Origin: Siphonodentalium dalli
Taxonomy: Eukaryota > Mollusca > Scaphopoda > Gadilida > Siphonodentaliidae
Assembly (NCBI GenBank): GCA_032622095.1
Contig: CP136065.1
Location: 247,875,474 to 247,939,473, forward strand
DNA: 64,000 nucleotides
Reading direction: 5' to 3'
Shown piece by piece: positions 45,700 to 58,723 of the stretch (its first letter is position 1; each line of letters opens with the position of its first letter). The translations under genes were made by a program, and so were the position numbers. The notes under the pieces were generated by a model. The model worked only from the letters and a program-made list of their open reading frames with translations. It was not told where the DNA came from and did no database searches.

Positions 45700-48600
45700 T
45701 CCTTTAGCACGGGCTACAGGTCGTACCTTTATTCTGATCGTCATAAAATTTGTCATGGATGTTAACGATGACATGTAGATGGGAACGACTCATTTTTGGG
45801 TCATTCGGGCAAAAAACATGGCCGCCAGCAGCCATCTTGGATTTTACTCTTTGTATGACTAAATCCTTTAGCATGGGCTACAGGTCGTACCTTTAGTCTG
45901 ATCATCATGAAATTTGTCATGGCTGTTGAAATTGAAATGTAGATGGGAACGAGTCATTTTGGGGTCATTCGGGCAAAAAACATGGCCGCCAGTGGCCATC
46001 TTTGATTTCAAAATTCAATCCATTAGCACGGGCCACAGTTTATCTGTTTATCTGATTATCATGAAATTTGTCATGGATGTTAATATTGACATGTAGATGG
46101 GAAAAGAGTCATTTTGTGGTCATTCGGCCCAAAAACATGACCGCCAGCAGCCATCTTGAATTTTACTCTTTGTATGACTAAATCCTTTAGCACGGGCTAC
46201 AGGTCGTACCTTTAGTCTGATCATCATAAAATTTGTCATGGATGTTAACAATGACATGTAGATGGGAACGAGTCATTTTGGGGTCATTCAGCCAAAAAAC
46301 ATGGCCACCAGCAGCCATCTTGGATTTTACTCTTTGTATGACTGAATTCTTTAGCACGGGCTACAGGTCGTACCTTTAGTCTGATCATCATAAAATTTGT
46401 CATGGCTGTTGAAATTGAAGTGTAGATGGGAAACGAGTCATTTTGGGGTCATTCGGGCAAAAAACATGGCCGCCAGTGGCCATCTTTGATTTCAAAATTC
46501 AATCCATTAGCACGGGCCACAGTTTATCTGTTTATCTGATTATCATGAAATTTGTCATGGATGTTAATATTGACATGTAGATGGGAAAAGAGTCATTTTG
46601 TGGTCATTCGGCCCAAAAACATGGCCACCAGCAGCCATCTTGGATTTTACTCTTTGCATGACTAAATCCTTTAGCACGGGCTACAGGTCGTACTTTTAGT
46701 CAGATCATCATAAAATTTGTCATGGATGTTAACAATGACATGTAGATGGGAACGAGTCATTTTGGGGGTCATTCGGCCAAAAAACATGGCCGCCAGCAGC
46801 CATCTTGGATTTTACTCTTTGTATGACTAAATCCTTTAGCACGGGCTACAGGTCGTACCTTTAGTCTGATCATCATAAAAGTTTTCATGGCTGTTGAAAT
46901 TGTAATGTAAATGGGAACGAGTCATTTTGGGGTCATTCAGACAAAAAACATGGCCGCCAGTGGCCATCTTTGTTTTCAAAATTTAATCCATTAGCACGGG
47001 CCACAGGTCGCACTGTTCGTCTGATCATCATGAAATTTGTCATGGATGTTAATATTGACATGTAGATGGGAACGAGTCATTTTGGGGTCATTCGGCCCAA
47101 AAACATGGCCGCCAGCAGCCATCTTTGATTTTACCCTTTGTATGACTAAATCCTTTAGCACGGGCTACAGGTCGTACCTTTATTCTGATCGTCATAAAAT
47201 TTGTCATGGATGTTAACGATGACATGTAGATGGGAACGACTCATTTTTGGGTCATTCGGGCAAAAAACATGGCCGCCAGCAGCCATCTTGGATTTTACTC
47301 TTTGTATGACTAAATCCTTTAGCATGGGCTACAGGTCGTACCTTTAGTCTGATCATCATGAAATTTGTCATGGCTGTTGAAATTGAAATGTAGATGGGAA
47401 CGAGTCATTTTGGGGTCATTCGGGCAAAAAACATGGCCGCCAGTGGCCATCTTTGATTTCAAAATTCAATCCATTAGCACGGGCCACAGTTTATCTGTTT
47501 ATCTGATTATCATGAAATTTGTCATGGATGTTAATATTGACATGTAGATGGGAAAAGAGTCATTTTGTGGTCATTCGGCCCAAAAACATGACCGCCAGCA
47601 GCCATCTTGAATTTTACTCTTTGTATGACTAAATCCTTTAGCACGGGCTACAGGTCGTACCTTTAGTCTGATCATCATAAAATTTGTCATGGATGTTAAC
47701 AATGACATGTAGATGTGAACGAGTCATTTTGGGGTCATTCAGCCAAAAAACATGGCCACCAGCAGCCATCTTGGATTTTACTCTTTGTATGACTGAATTC
47801 TTTAGCACGGGCTACAGGTCGTACCTTTAGTCTGATCATCATAAAATTTGTCATGGATGTTAACAATGACATGTAGATGGGAACGAGTCATTTTGGGGGT
47901 CATTCGGCCAAAAAACATGGCCGCCAGCAGCCATCTTGGATTTTACTCTTTGTATGACTAAATCCTTTAGCACGGGCTACAGGTCGTACCTTTAGTCTGA
48001 TCATCATAAAAGTTTTCATGGCTGTTGAAATTGTAATGTAAATGGGAACGAGTCATTTTGGGGTCATTCAGACAAAAAACATGGCCGCCAGTGGCCATCT
48101 TTGTTTTCAAAATTTAATCCATTAGCACGGGCCACAGGTCGCACTGTTCGTCTGATCATCATGAAATTTGTCATGGATGTTAATATTGACATGTAGATGG
48201 GAACGAGTCATTTTGGGGTCATTCGGCCCAAAAACATGGCCGCCAGCAGCCATCTTTGATTTTACCCTTTGTATGACTAAATCCTTTAGCACGGGCTACA
48301 GGTCGTACCTTTATTCTGATCGTCATAAAATTTGTCATGGATGTTAACGATGACATGTAGATGGGAACGACTCATTTTTGGGTCATTCGGGCAAAAAACA
48401 TGGCCGCCAGCAGCCATCTTGGATTTTACTCTTTGTATGACTAAATCCTTTAGCATGGGCTACAGGTCGTACCTTTAGTCTGATCATCATGAAATTTGTC
48501 ATGGTTGTTGAAATTGAAATGTAGATGGGAACGAGTCATTTTGGGGTCATTCGGGCAAAAAACATGGCCGCCAGTGGCCATCTTTGATTTCAAAATTCAA

Positions 48601-50940
48601 TCCATTAGCACGGGCCACAGTTTATCTGTTTATCTGATTATCATGAAATTTGTCATGGATGTTAATATTGACATGTAGATGGGAAAAGAGTCATTTTGTG
48701 GTCATTCGGCCCAAAAACATGACCGCCAGCAGCCATCTTGAATTTTACTCTTTGTATGACTAAATCCTTTAGCACGGGCTACAGGTCGTACCTTTAGTCT
48801 GATCATCATAAAATTTGTCATGGATGTTAACAATGACATGTAGATGTGAACGAGTCATTTTGGGGTCATTCAGCCAAAAAACATGGCCACCAGCAGCCAT
48901 CTTGGATTTTACTCTTTGTATGACTGAATTCTTTAGCACGGGCTACAGGTCGTACCTTTAGTCTGATCATCATAAAATTTGTCATGGATGTTAACAATGA
49001 CATGTAGATGGGAACGAGTCATTTTGGGGGTCATTCGGCCAAAAAACATGGCCGCCAGCAGCCATCTTGGATTTTACTCTTTGTATGACTAAATCCTTTA
49101 GCACGGGCTACAGGTCGTACCTTTAGTCTGATCATCATAAAAGTTTTCATGGCTGTTGAAATTGGAATGTAAATGGGAACGAGACATTTTGGGGTCAATC
49201 AGACAAAAAACATGGCCATCTTTGTTTTCAAAATTCAATCCATTAGCACGGGCCACAGGTCGCACTGTTCGTCTGATCATCATGAAATTTGTCATGGATG
49301 TTAATATTGACATGTAGATGGGAACGAGTCATTTTGGGGTCATTCGGCCCAAAAACATGACCGCCAGCAGCCATCTTTGATTTTACTCTTTGTATGACTA
49401 AATCCTTTAGCACGGGCTACAGGTCGTACCTTTATTCTGATCGTCATAAAATTTGTCATGGATGTTAACGATGACATGTAGATGGGAACGACTCATTTGT
49501 GGGTCATTCGGCCAAAAAACATGGCCGCCAGCAGCCATCTTGGATTTTACTCTTTGTATGACTAAATCCTTTAGCATGGGCTACAGGTCGTACCTTTAGT
49601 CTGATCATCATGAAATTTGTCATGGCTGTTGAAATTGAAATGTAGATGGGAACGAGTCATTTTGGGGTCATTCGGGCAAAAAACATGGCCGCCAGTGGCC
49701 ATCTTTGATTTCAAAATTCAATCCATTAGCACGGGCCACAGTTTATCTGTTTATCTGATTATCATGAAATTTGTCATGGATGTTAATATTGACATGTAGA
49801 TGGGAAAAGAGTCATTTTGTGGTCATTCGGCCCAAAAACATGACCGCCAGCAGCCATCTTGAATTTTACTCTTTTTATGACTAAATCCTTTAGCACGGGC
49901 TAAAGGTCGTACCTTTAGTCTGATCATCATAAAATTTGTCATGGATGTTAACAATGACATGTAGATGTGAACGAGTCATTTTGGGGTCATTCAGCCAAAA
50001 AACATGGCCACCAGCAGCCATCTTGGATTTTACTCTTTGTATGACTGAATTCTTTAGCACGGGCTACAGGTCGTACCTTTAGTCTGATCATCATAAAATT
50101 TGTCATGGATGTTAACAATGACATGTAGATGGGAACGAGTCATTTTGGGGGTCATTCGGCCAAAAAACATGGCCGCCAGCAGCCATCTTGGATTTTACTC
50201 TTTGTATGACTAAATCCTTTAGCACGGGCTACAGGTCGTACCTTTAGTCTGATCATCATAAAAGTTTTCATGGCTGTTGAAATTGGAATGTAAATGGGAA
50301 CGAGACATTTTGGGGTCAATCAGACAAAAAACATGGCCATCTTTGTTTTCAAAATTCAATCCATTAGCACGGGCCACAGGTCGCACTGTTCGTCTGATCA
50401 TCATGAAATTTGTCATGGATGTTAATATTGACATGTAGATGGGAACGAGTCATTTTGGGGTCATTCGGCCCAAAAACATGACCGCCAGCAGCCATCTTTG
50501 ATTTTACTCTTTGTATGACTAAATCCTTTAGCACGGGCTACAGGTCGTACCTTTATTCTGATCGTCATAAAATTTGTCATGGATGTTAACGATGACATGT
50601 AGATGGGAACGACTCATTTGTGGGTCATTCGGCCAAAAAACATGGCCGCCAGCAGCCATCTTGGATTTTACTCTTTGTATGACTAAATCCTTTAGCATGG
50701 GCTACAGGTCGTACCTTTAGTCTGATCATCATGAAATTTGTCATGGCTGTTGAAATTGAAATGTAGATGGGAACGAGTCATTTTGGGGTCATTCGGGCAA
50801 AAAACATGGCCGCCAGTGGCCATCTGTGATTTCAAAATTCAATCCATTAGCACGGGCCACAGTTTATCTGTTTATCTGATCATCATGAAATTTGTCATGG
50901 ATGTTAATATTGACATGTAGATGGGAAAAGAGTCATTTTG
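45700..50940 (+). repeat. Higher-order repeats of 1131/1121 bp
   Basis: The same variant monomer (CACAGTTTATCTGTTTATCT) recurs with near-identical surroundings. Fixed points fall at 45914, 47365, 48496, 49617 and 50738, giving spacings of 1451, 1131, 1121 and 1121 bp. 1131 equals seven monomers; 1451 is that plus two monomers (320 bp). The change to 1121 is a 10-bp deletion in CATGGCCGCCAGTGGCCATC at about 49215, shared by the copy at about 50336. Confidence 0.9.
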
Positions 50941-51511
50941 TGGTCATTCGGCCCAAAAACATGACCGCCAGCAGCCATCTTGAATTTTACTCTTTGTATG
51001 ACTAAATCCTTTAGCACGGGCTACAGGTCGTACCTTTAAATTGATCATCATAAAATTTGTCATGGATGTTAACAATGACATGTAGATGGGAACGAGTCAT
51101 TTTGGGGTCATTCAACCAAAAAACATGGCCGCCAGCAGCCACCTTGGATTTTACTCTTTGTATGACTAAATCCTTTAGCACGGGCTACAGGTCGTACCTT
51201 TAGTCTGATCATCATAAAATTTGTCATGGATATTAATATTGACATGTAGATGGGAACGAGTCATTTTGGGGGTCATTCGGCCAAAAAACATGGCGCCAGC
51301 AGCCATCTTGGATTTTACTCTTTGTATGACTAAATCCTTTAGCACGGGCTACATGTCGTACCTTTAGTCTGATCATCATGAAATTTGTCATGGATGTTAA
51401 CAATAACATGTAGATGGGAACGAGTCATTTTGCGGTCATTCGGCCAAAAACATGGCCGCCAGCAGCCATCTTGGATTTTACTCTGTGTGTGACTAAATTC
51501 TTTACTGCTCA

Positions 51512-53730
51512 TTTTTAGCTCAACTTACTTTTGTAAGTTTGAGCTATTGCCATGGTTTGGCGTCCGTCGTCCGTGTGTGTGAGGGTGTGTGCGTGTGTCC
51601 GTCAACAATTTCCTTTGGCGCGGGCTACATGTCGTACCTTTGGTCTGATCTTTATGAAATTTGTCATGAATGTTGACATTGACATGTAGATGGGAACGAG
51701 TCATTTTGGGGTCATTCAGCCTAAAAAACATGGCCACTGGCAGCCATCTTGGATTTCAAGATTCAATCCATTGGCGCGGGCTACAGGTCGTACTGTTCGT
51801 CTGATCATCATGAAATTTGTCATTGATGTTAATAATGACATGTAGATGGGAACGAGTGATATTGGGGTCGTTCGGCCAAAAAAAATGGCTGCCAGCAGCC
51901 ATCTTGGATTTTACTCTTTGCATGACTAAATACTTTTGCGCGGGCTACAGGTCGTTGCGTTGGTCGGAAGTTTATGAAATTTGTCATGGATGTTAACACT
52001 GACATGTAGATGGGAACGAGTGATTTTGGAGTCGTTCGGCCAAAAAACATGGCCGCCAGCAGCCATCTTGGATTTTACTCTTTGAATGACTAAATCCTTT
52101 TGCGCGGGCTACAGGTTGTACCTTTGGTCTAATCTTTATGAAATTTGTCATGAATGTTGACATTGACATGTAGATGGGAACGAATCATTGTGGGGTCATT
52201 TGGCCAAAAAACATGGCTGCTGGCGGCCATCTTAGATTTCAAAATTCAATCCATTGGCGCGGGCTACAGGTCGTACTGTTCGTCTGATCATCATGAAATT
52301 TGTCATGGATGTTAATATTGACATGTAGATGGGAAAGAGTCATTTTGGGGTCGTTCGGCCAGAAAACATGGCAGCCAGCAGCCATCTTCGATTTTACTCT
52401 TTGCATGACTAAATCCTTAGGCGCGGGCTACAGGTCGTAGCTTTGATCGGAAGATCATGAAATTTGTCATGGATGTTAACAATAACATGTAGATGGGAAC
52501 GAGTCATTTTGCGGTCATTCGGCCAAAAACATGGCCGCCAGCAGCCATCTTGGATTTTACTCTGTGTGTGACTAAATTCTTTACTGCTCATTTTTAGCTC
52601 AACTTACTTTTGTAAGTTTGAGCTATTGTCATGGTTTGGCGTCCGTCGTCCGTGTGTGTGAGGGTGTGTGCGTGTGTCCGTCAACAATTTCCTTTGGCGC
52701 GGGCTACATGTCGTACCTTTGGTCTGATCTTTATGAAATTTGTCATGAATGTTGACATTGACATGTAGATGGGAACGAGTCATTTTGGGGTCATTCAGCC
52801 TAAAAAACATGGCCACTGGCAGCCATCTTGGATTTCAAGATTCAATCCATTGGCGCGGGCTACAGGTCGTACTGTTCGTCTGATCATCATGAAATTTGTC
52901 ATTGATGTTAATAATGACATGTAGATGGGAACGAGTGATAATGGGGTCGTTCGGCCAAAAAAAATGGCTGCTAGCAGCCATCTTGGATTTTACTCTTTGC
53001 ATGACTAAATCCTTTTGCGCGGGCTACAGGTCGTTGCGTTGGTCGGAAGTTTATGAAATTTGTCATGGATGTTAACACTGACATGTAGATGGGAACGAGT
53101 GATTTTGGAGTCGTTCGGCCAAAAAACATGGCCGCCAGCAGCCATCTTGGATTTTACTCTTTGCATGACTAAATCCTTTTGCGCGGGCTATAGGTTGTAC
53201 CTTTGGTCTAATCTTTATGAAATTTGTCATGAATGTTGACATTGACATGTAGATGGGAACGAATCATTGTGGGGTCATTTGGCCAAAAAACATGGCTGCT
53301 GGCGGCCATCTTAGATTTCAAAATTCAATCCATTGGCGCGGGCTACAGGTCGTACTGTTCGTCTGATCATCATGAAATGTGTCATGGATGTTAATATTGA
53401 CATGTAGATGGGAAAGAGTCATTTTGGGGTCGTTCGGCCAGAAAACATGGCAGCCAGCAGCCATCTTCGATTTTACTCTTTGCATGACTAAATCCTTTGG
53501 CGCGGGCTACAGGTCGTAGCTTTGATCGGAAGATCATGAAATTTGTCATGGATGTTAAAAATGACATGTAGATGGGAACGAGTGATTTTGGAGTCGTTCG
53601 GCCAAAAAACATGGCAGCCATCTTGGAATTTACTCTTTGCATGACTAAATCCTTTTGCGCGGGCTACAGGTTGTACCTTGGTCTAATCTTTATGAAATTT
53701 GTCATGAATGTTGACATGTAGATGGGAATG
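51512..53730 (+). repeat. Second block, period 1079 bp, with internal element heads
   Basis: The head hairpin AGCTCAACTTACTTTTGTAA with GTCCGTCGTCCGTGTGTGTG appears at 51516 and 52595, exactly 1079 bp apart. Monomers to the right carry GCGCGGGCTAC where the left block has GCACGGGCTAC, so two subfamilies meet at about 51.5 kb. The block continues beyond the inserted element at 55961-56440. Confidence 0.9.
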
Positions 53731-55957
53731 TAGTCCAGTGCATTTATGGTTTTACCCAGAACTAATTGCAACAGAATTTTTTTTTGCTGGAATTGGTACA
53801 TATACCCTCCATAAACAACATACTAAAAATCGGCAAAAATCGGAAAAAGGAATTTCGTGAAAAATATTTGAGAAAATTTGGTAAAATCATCAATTTATGG
53901 GTTTTCATGAATGTATATAAAAAATTCAAATTTACAAGTCCTACAAAGTATTTTTCGAGTTGTGTGCCTTCAAAAAAGCGAGTTTACCTGATTTCGGAGC
54001 CTTAATTTCGCAGAATGAGCCAAATGCCGTATTATATGGTTAATTATTTAAAAAACTAGAGCAAAATTAATTACTTTTACACTGTTTTAGTAATTTCCTC
54101 ACTAGATAAAACACAAAATATGATTAATATGTGCATCTATGAATAAGGAGAATAATAATATTCTCAAACAAAATGTGTGTTCCATTGTATGGACTTAGCC
54201 AAATTTGCCTTGACACATAACTCGTGTGATGAAATGCCATATTTGAGGTCATGTAACTCAATAAATTAATATCCATATGCCATGCTTTTCTTATAACCTT
54301 TTGAGAATACTAGATTGAACAAAATGTAAAGGTATTTCCAAATACATTGGTGAAGAAAATAAAATTATGGTCCTATGAACTCTTAGTCTAGCCTCTTTTC
54401 CGAAAATGCCATTGTGGGTTGTTTTTGTCAATTTTAAAAGGATTTTAGGCATATTCAGAAAAAATTACGAAAGTTTATTGTGTAAAATTATGTGATCTGT
54501 CCTCTTAAATCGTTTTTTTGTTGAGAAAATAGCATTTCAATGGCTATACCAATGAATTTCACTGGATTTCACTCATCATTGTGGAAACATACTCCAAATT
54601 TGAACGGCAGAAAAATGGGGTAGGGGAAAGCATATCAACAAAATCTTCAAAATTATGCATCTTGAGGCAGAAAACTTTATATAGTTTCTGCTTACATTGT
54701 TCTTTCATACATAATTTCATATTTCCTTTGTTTATGTTTATTGACAGAGCTTTAATATTTTTTGTCATAATTTGGCAGTGAAATGTCAAATTGGCTATTT
54801 TGAGATTGTTTTATACAACATAACCATAAAATTCTAAATCAACGTCCGATAATGTATTAAGCAGTTTTATAATGCAACAGGAATGTACACAAACTGGAAG
54901 AAAACAACATTGTGTCTGAAATGGCTGTAATTTGGTGATAAGATTGCATTTTGTGATTTTTCCTACCCCAAAACCAACGTTAAAATTTGGAGTCAGTTTC
55001 CTTAAAAATGAAAGAAATCAAGTGAAATACTATGGCATAACCAATGTAAGGCTAATTTTTTATCACTAAATTGTTGTGGGAGGAAAGTTCAAATAATTTT
55101 ACACATTAAAACACCCATTGTTTTTTGTTTTTATGGCCCAAAACCTTTTAGATTGGACAAAAATGCCTCAAACTGGCATCTTTGGAAACAAGCTAAAACT
55201 AAGTATTCAAAGGGCCATAAGTTGATTTTCTTAAATAATGTCCTGTTAATACCTTTACATTTTGTTTGAACAATCCAACATACTTAAAAGGTTATAAGAA
55301 AAGCATGGCATATGGGTATTAAATTATTGAGTTACATGACCTCAAATATTGCATTTCATCACACACGTTCAGTGTCAGAGGCAAAATTGGCCAGGTCCAT
55401 ACAATGGAACACACATTTTGTTTGAGAATATAATCTTCTTCTTAATTATAGATACACATATTAATCATATTTTGTGTTTAATCTAGTGAGGAAATTACTA
55501 TAACACTGAAAAATCCCTTCAGTTTGCTCTAGTTTTTTTAATAATTAATCACAAATAAGGCATTTTGGCCCATTCTTCGAAATTGAGGCCCCGAAAATGG
55601 GCCGAAATCAGGTAAACTCGCGTTTTTGAAGGCACACAACTCGAAAAATACGTAATGAATCTGGGACTGGTTTTCAGTACTGGGTTCAAGAAATTGAGGT
55701 CGACACAATACACATACCATTTGTAGGATTTGTGAATTTGATTGTTCTTATATGCATCCATGAAAATCCATAAATTGATGATTTGACCAAATTTCCCCAA
55801 ATTTATTTTACGAAATTCACCAATTTCCCTTGTTCCGATTTTTGCCGATTTTTAGTATGTTGTTTATGGAGGGTTTATGTACTTATTCCAGCAAAAACAA
55901 ATTCTGTTGCAATTAGTTCCGGGTGTGGCATTTTTTTCTCATAAAAGCACTGGACTA
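53731..55957. mobile_element. 2.2-kb near-complete inverted-repeat (fold-back) element
   Basis: Ends TAGTCCAGTGCATTTATGG and CATAAAAGCACTGGACTA; ATG at 53728-53730 is repeated at 55958-55960. The left arm matches the inverse of the right arm not only at the tips but almost to the centre near 54.75-54.85 kb. Paired landmarks include ATACCCTCCATAAACAACAT near 53801, AGGCACACAACTCGAAAAAT near 55631, GAACAAAATGTAAAGGTATT near 54317 and CTACCCCAAAACCAACGTTA near 54964. Deleting the element plus one ATG restores an array monomer reading GATGGGAATGAGTCATTTTG. No frame exceeds 83 codons, so it is non-autonomous. Superfamily not assigned. Confidence 0.9.
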
Positions 55958-56605
55958 ATGAGTCATTTTGGGGTCGTTCGGCCAAAAAACATGGCCGCCA
56001 GCAGCTATCTTGGATTTTACTCTTTGCATGACTATATCCTTTGGTGCGGGCTACAGGTCGTAGCTTTGGTCAGATGGTCATGAAATTTGCCATGGATGAT
56101 AACAATGACATGTAGATGGAAACGAGTCATTCTGTCCAAAAACATGGCCGCCAGCAGCCGTCTTGGATTTTACTCTTTGCATGACTAAATCCTTTCGCGC
56201 GGGCCATTTTGGATTTCAAAATTCAATCCATTGGCGCGGTCTGCAGGTCGTACTGTTCGTCTGATGATCATGAAGTTTGTAGGTCGTAGCTTTGGTCAGA
56301 TCTTCATAAAATTTGTCATGGATGTTAACAATGACACGCAGATGGGAACGAGTCATTTTGGGGTCAATTGGCCAAAAAACATGGCCGCCAGCAGCCATCT
56401 TGTATTTTACTCTTTGCATGACTAAATCCTTTCGCGCAGGTTAGACATTTCAATTTGCACCTTTCCTATTCCTCCATTTACTGTCAAACATTAAATTATT
56501 CCCCTACCTAAGTTGAGCTACAGTGTCATTGACACTTTCATTACATGTCAGGATATATATATAGAAAATCAAATTTTGAATTTTCAACTTCATGCAACAA
56601 CTGGT

Positions 56606-56845
56606 CTAAATAGACATTCTTAGAAATTTATTCCAAACTACAAGAACCATGGCACTACATATATACTGTGTAATGAAATGGTATTTTCTTATATTTTCAA
56701 ACGGTAGCTGACGATGTGGTATGTAAACCGCCCGAGGATATATAGTGGTAGCGAGTAACAAATTATCGCTATATCTCATGTTTAATCTGACATCATTTAC
56801 CACGTGTTTACCGAGTCATCTCGTCGTATTGTTAGGCTGCGTAAT
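56606..56845 (+). repeat. Right flanking repeat of the large array
   Basis: Partner of 42605-43530, lacking the Helitron-like insertion. Continuous here: ATTTTCAAACGGTAGCTGAC, AACCGCCCGAGGATATATAG, TGGTAGCGAGTAAC, TTACCACGTGTTTACCGAGT. It supplies the uninterrupted form of the left copy. Confidence 0.7.
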
Positions 56846-57026
56846 CTAAAACTCTTAAATGTTTCACCAGCTCCCCCAACAATGAAAACAATATATCACC
56901 TTTTACGACGATCAAAAGAATTCTAATTGAGGAAAATCTACCTTTTACCTTTCGATCCAGGTCAAATATTCGCCGTTATATACTCGCTGCATCGGTGGGG
57001 TTGGGGTGTAAAACACGGTGCACGTA

Positions 57027-58685
57027 TCTCCCCACCCCCTCTCTCACCCTCTCTCTCTCGCTCTCTCCATCTCACCCCTTTCTCTTCTCCTATCCCATCT
57101 CTCCCACTCCCTCTCTATTCCACCTTCCTCTCTTTCCCCACTCCCTCTCGATCTCTCCCATCCCTCTCTTTCCACTCTCCCTCTCTTTCCAACTCCATAT
57201 ATCCCCACCCTCTCTCGTTCCCCTCCGCCTCTCCCCCATTCAATATCCAGTTCCACTCCCTCGCTCTTTCCCCTCACTCCATCTTTCCTCACCACTCTCG
57301 TTCCCTACTCCCTCTCTCTTTCCATACCCCTATCTCTGTTCACACTCTCGCTCTTTTCCCTCTCCCTCTTTCTTTCCCTCTCCCCCTTTCCCCACTCCCT
57401 CTCTCTTCCACCTCTCTATCTCTTTCCCTACTCCTCTCTCTTTCCACACTCCCCCTCTCTCTCTCTCTCTCTCTCGTTCCCTACCCCCTCTCTCTCTCCT
57501 ATCTCTTTTCCCACTCCCTCTTTCTTTTCCCACTCCCCCTCTCGCTTTCCCCCTCTCTCTTTCCCTACCCCCTCTCTCTTTCCACACTCCCCCCTCTCTC
57601 TCTCTCTCGTTCCCTACCCCTCTCTCTTCACACTCCCTCGCTCTCCCCTCTCTCTCTTTCCACATCCTCTCTCTCTCTCTTTCCCCTCTCTCTCTCTCTC
57701 TTTCCCCGCTCTCTTTCCCCTCTATCTCTCTTTCCCACCTCCCTCGTTCCCTACTCCTCTCTTTCCCCATTCCCTCTCTCTTTCCCCACTCCCTCTCCCG
57801 TTCCACAATACCTCACTATTCCCCTCTCTCTTTCGCCTTCTCTCTCCCCTCTCTCTGCCCCCCTCTCTCTATCTTTCCCTACTCCATCTCTCGTTCCCTA
57901 CTCCCTCTCTTTCCCATTCCCTCTCTCTTTCAAGTACCCCTCTCCCGTTCCACACTCCCTCACTATATTCCTCCTCTCTCTCTTTCGCCTTCTCCCTCCC
58001 TCTGTCCCCCTCTCTCTCTCTTTCCCTACTCCCTCTCGTTCCCTACTCCCTCTCTTTTCCCATTCCCTCTCTCTTTCCCCACTCCTCTATTTCCCTATTC
58101 ACTCTCTCGTTCCACACTCCCTCACTATTCCCCCTCTCTCTTTCGCATTCTCGCTCCCTCTCCCCTCCCTCTGTCCCACCCCCTCTCTCTCTCTCTCTCT
58201 CTCTTTCCCTACTCCTCACTTTCCATACTCCCTCTCTCGTTCCACACTCCCTCACTATTCCCGCTCTCTCTCTCTCTCCATCCCTCTCTCCCTACTCCCT
58301 CCCTCGTTCCACACTCCCTCACTATTCCCCTATCTCTTTCGCATTCTCTCTCCCTCTTTCCCACTCCCCCTCTCTGTCGTTCCCCATTATCTCTTTCCCT
58401 ACTCCCTCTCTCGTTCCCCATTCCCTCTCTTTCCCTAGTCCCTCTCTCTTTCCACAATCCCCCTCTCTCTCCCATTCCCTACCCTCCCTCATATCTCTTT
58501 TCACACTCCCTCTCTTTTTCAACTCCCTCTTCCCCTCTCTTTCCCAGCTCCCTATCTTTCTCTCTCTCTCTCTCTTTCCCCACTGCCTCTCTCGTTTCAT
58601 ATTTCCTCTCTTTTTCCCTACTATCCCTCCAACTTTCCCCTCTCCCTCTCTCGTTGTCCCTACTCCCTATCTCCATTTCCATACT

Positions 58686-58723
<38 letters not shown>

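Larger units (their letters stand above)
43718..56535 (+). repeat. Composite satellite-like array, about 155-164-bp monomers
   Basis: It opens with the hairpin AGCTCAACTTTAAAGTTTGA (stem closing at 43741), then GTCGTCCGTGTGTG, and closes with TAAGTTGAGCTA at 56509-56520, the inverse of the opening motif, followed by the hairpin AGTGTCATTGACACT. In between are roughly 60 monomers with GCACGGGCTACAGGTCGTAC, ATGAAATTTGTCATGG, GACATGTAGATGGGAACGAG and CATGGCCGCCAGCAGCCATC. Measured spacings alternate 164 and 155 bp. Short ORFs along it are repeat translations. The head-hairpin, GTCCGTC and tandem-core design resembles the bivalve Pearl and Helitron-derived tandem-repeat elements, but sequence identity was not tested. 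Confidence 0.85.

Noticed and set aside
43744..53642. Many 60-93-codon frames repeated along the array
   Set aside because: They repeat at the higher-order spacing and run in both strands through tandem monomers, with no start context or domain. They are repeat translations.
43718..56440. Possible CRISPR array because of regular repeats
   Set aside because: Monomers are about 160 bp with no unique spacers, there are no cas genes, and the sequence is clearly eukaryotic in character.
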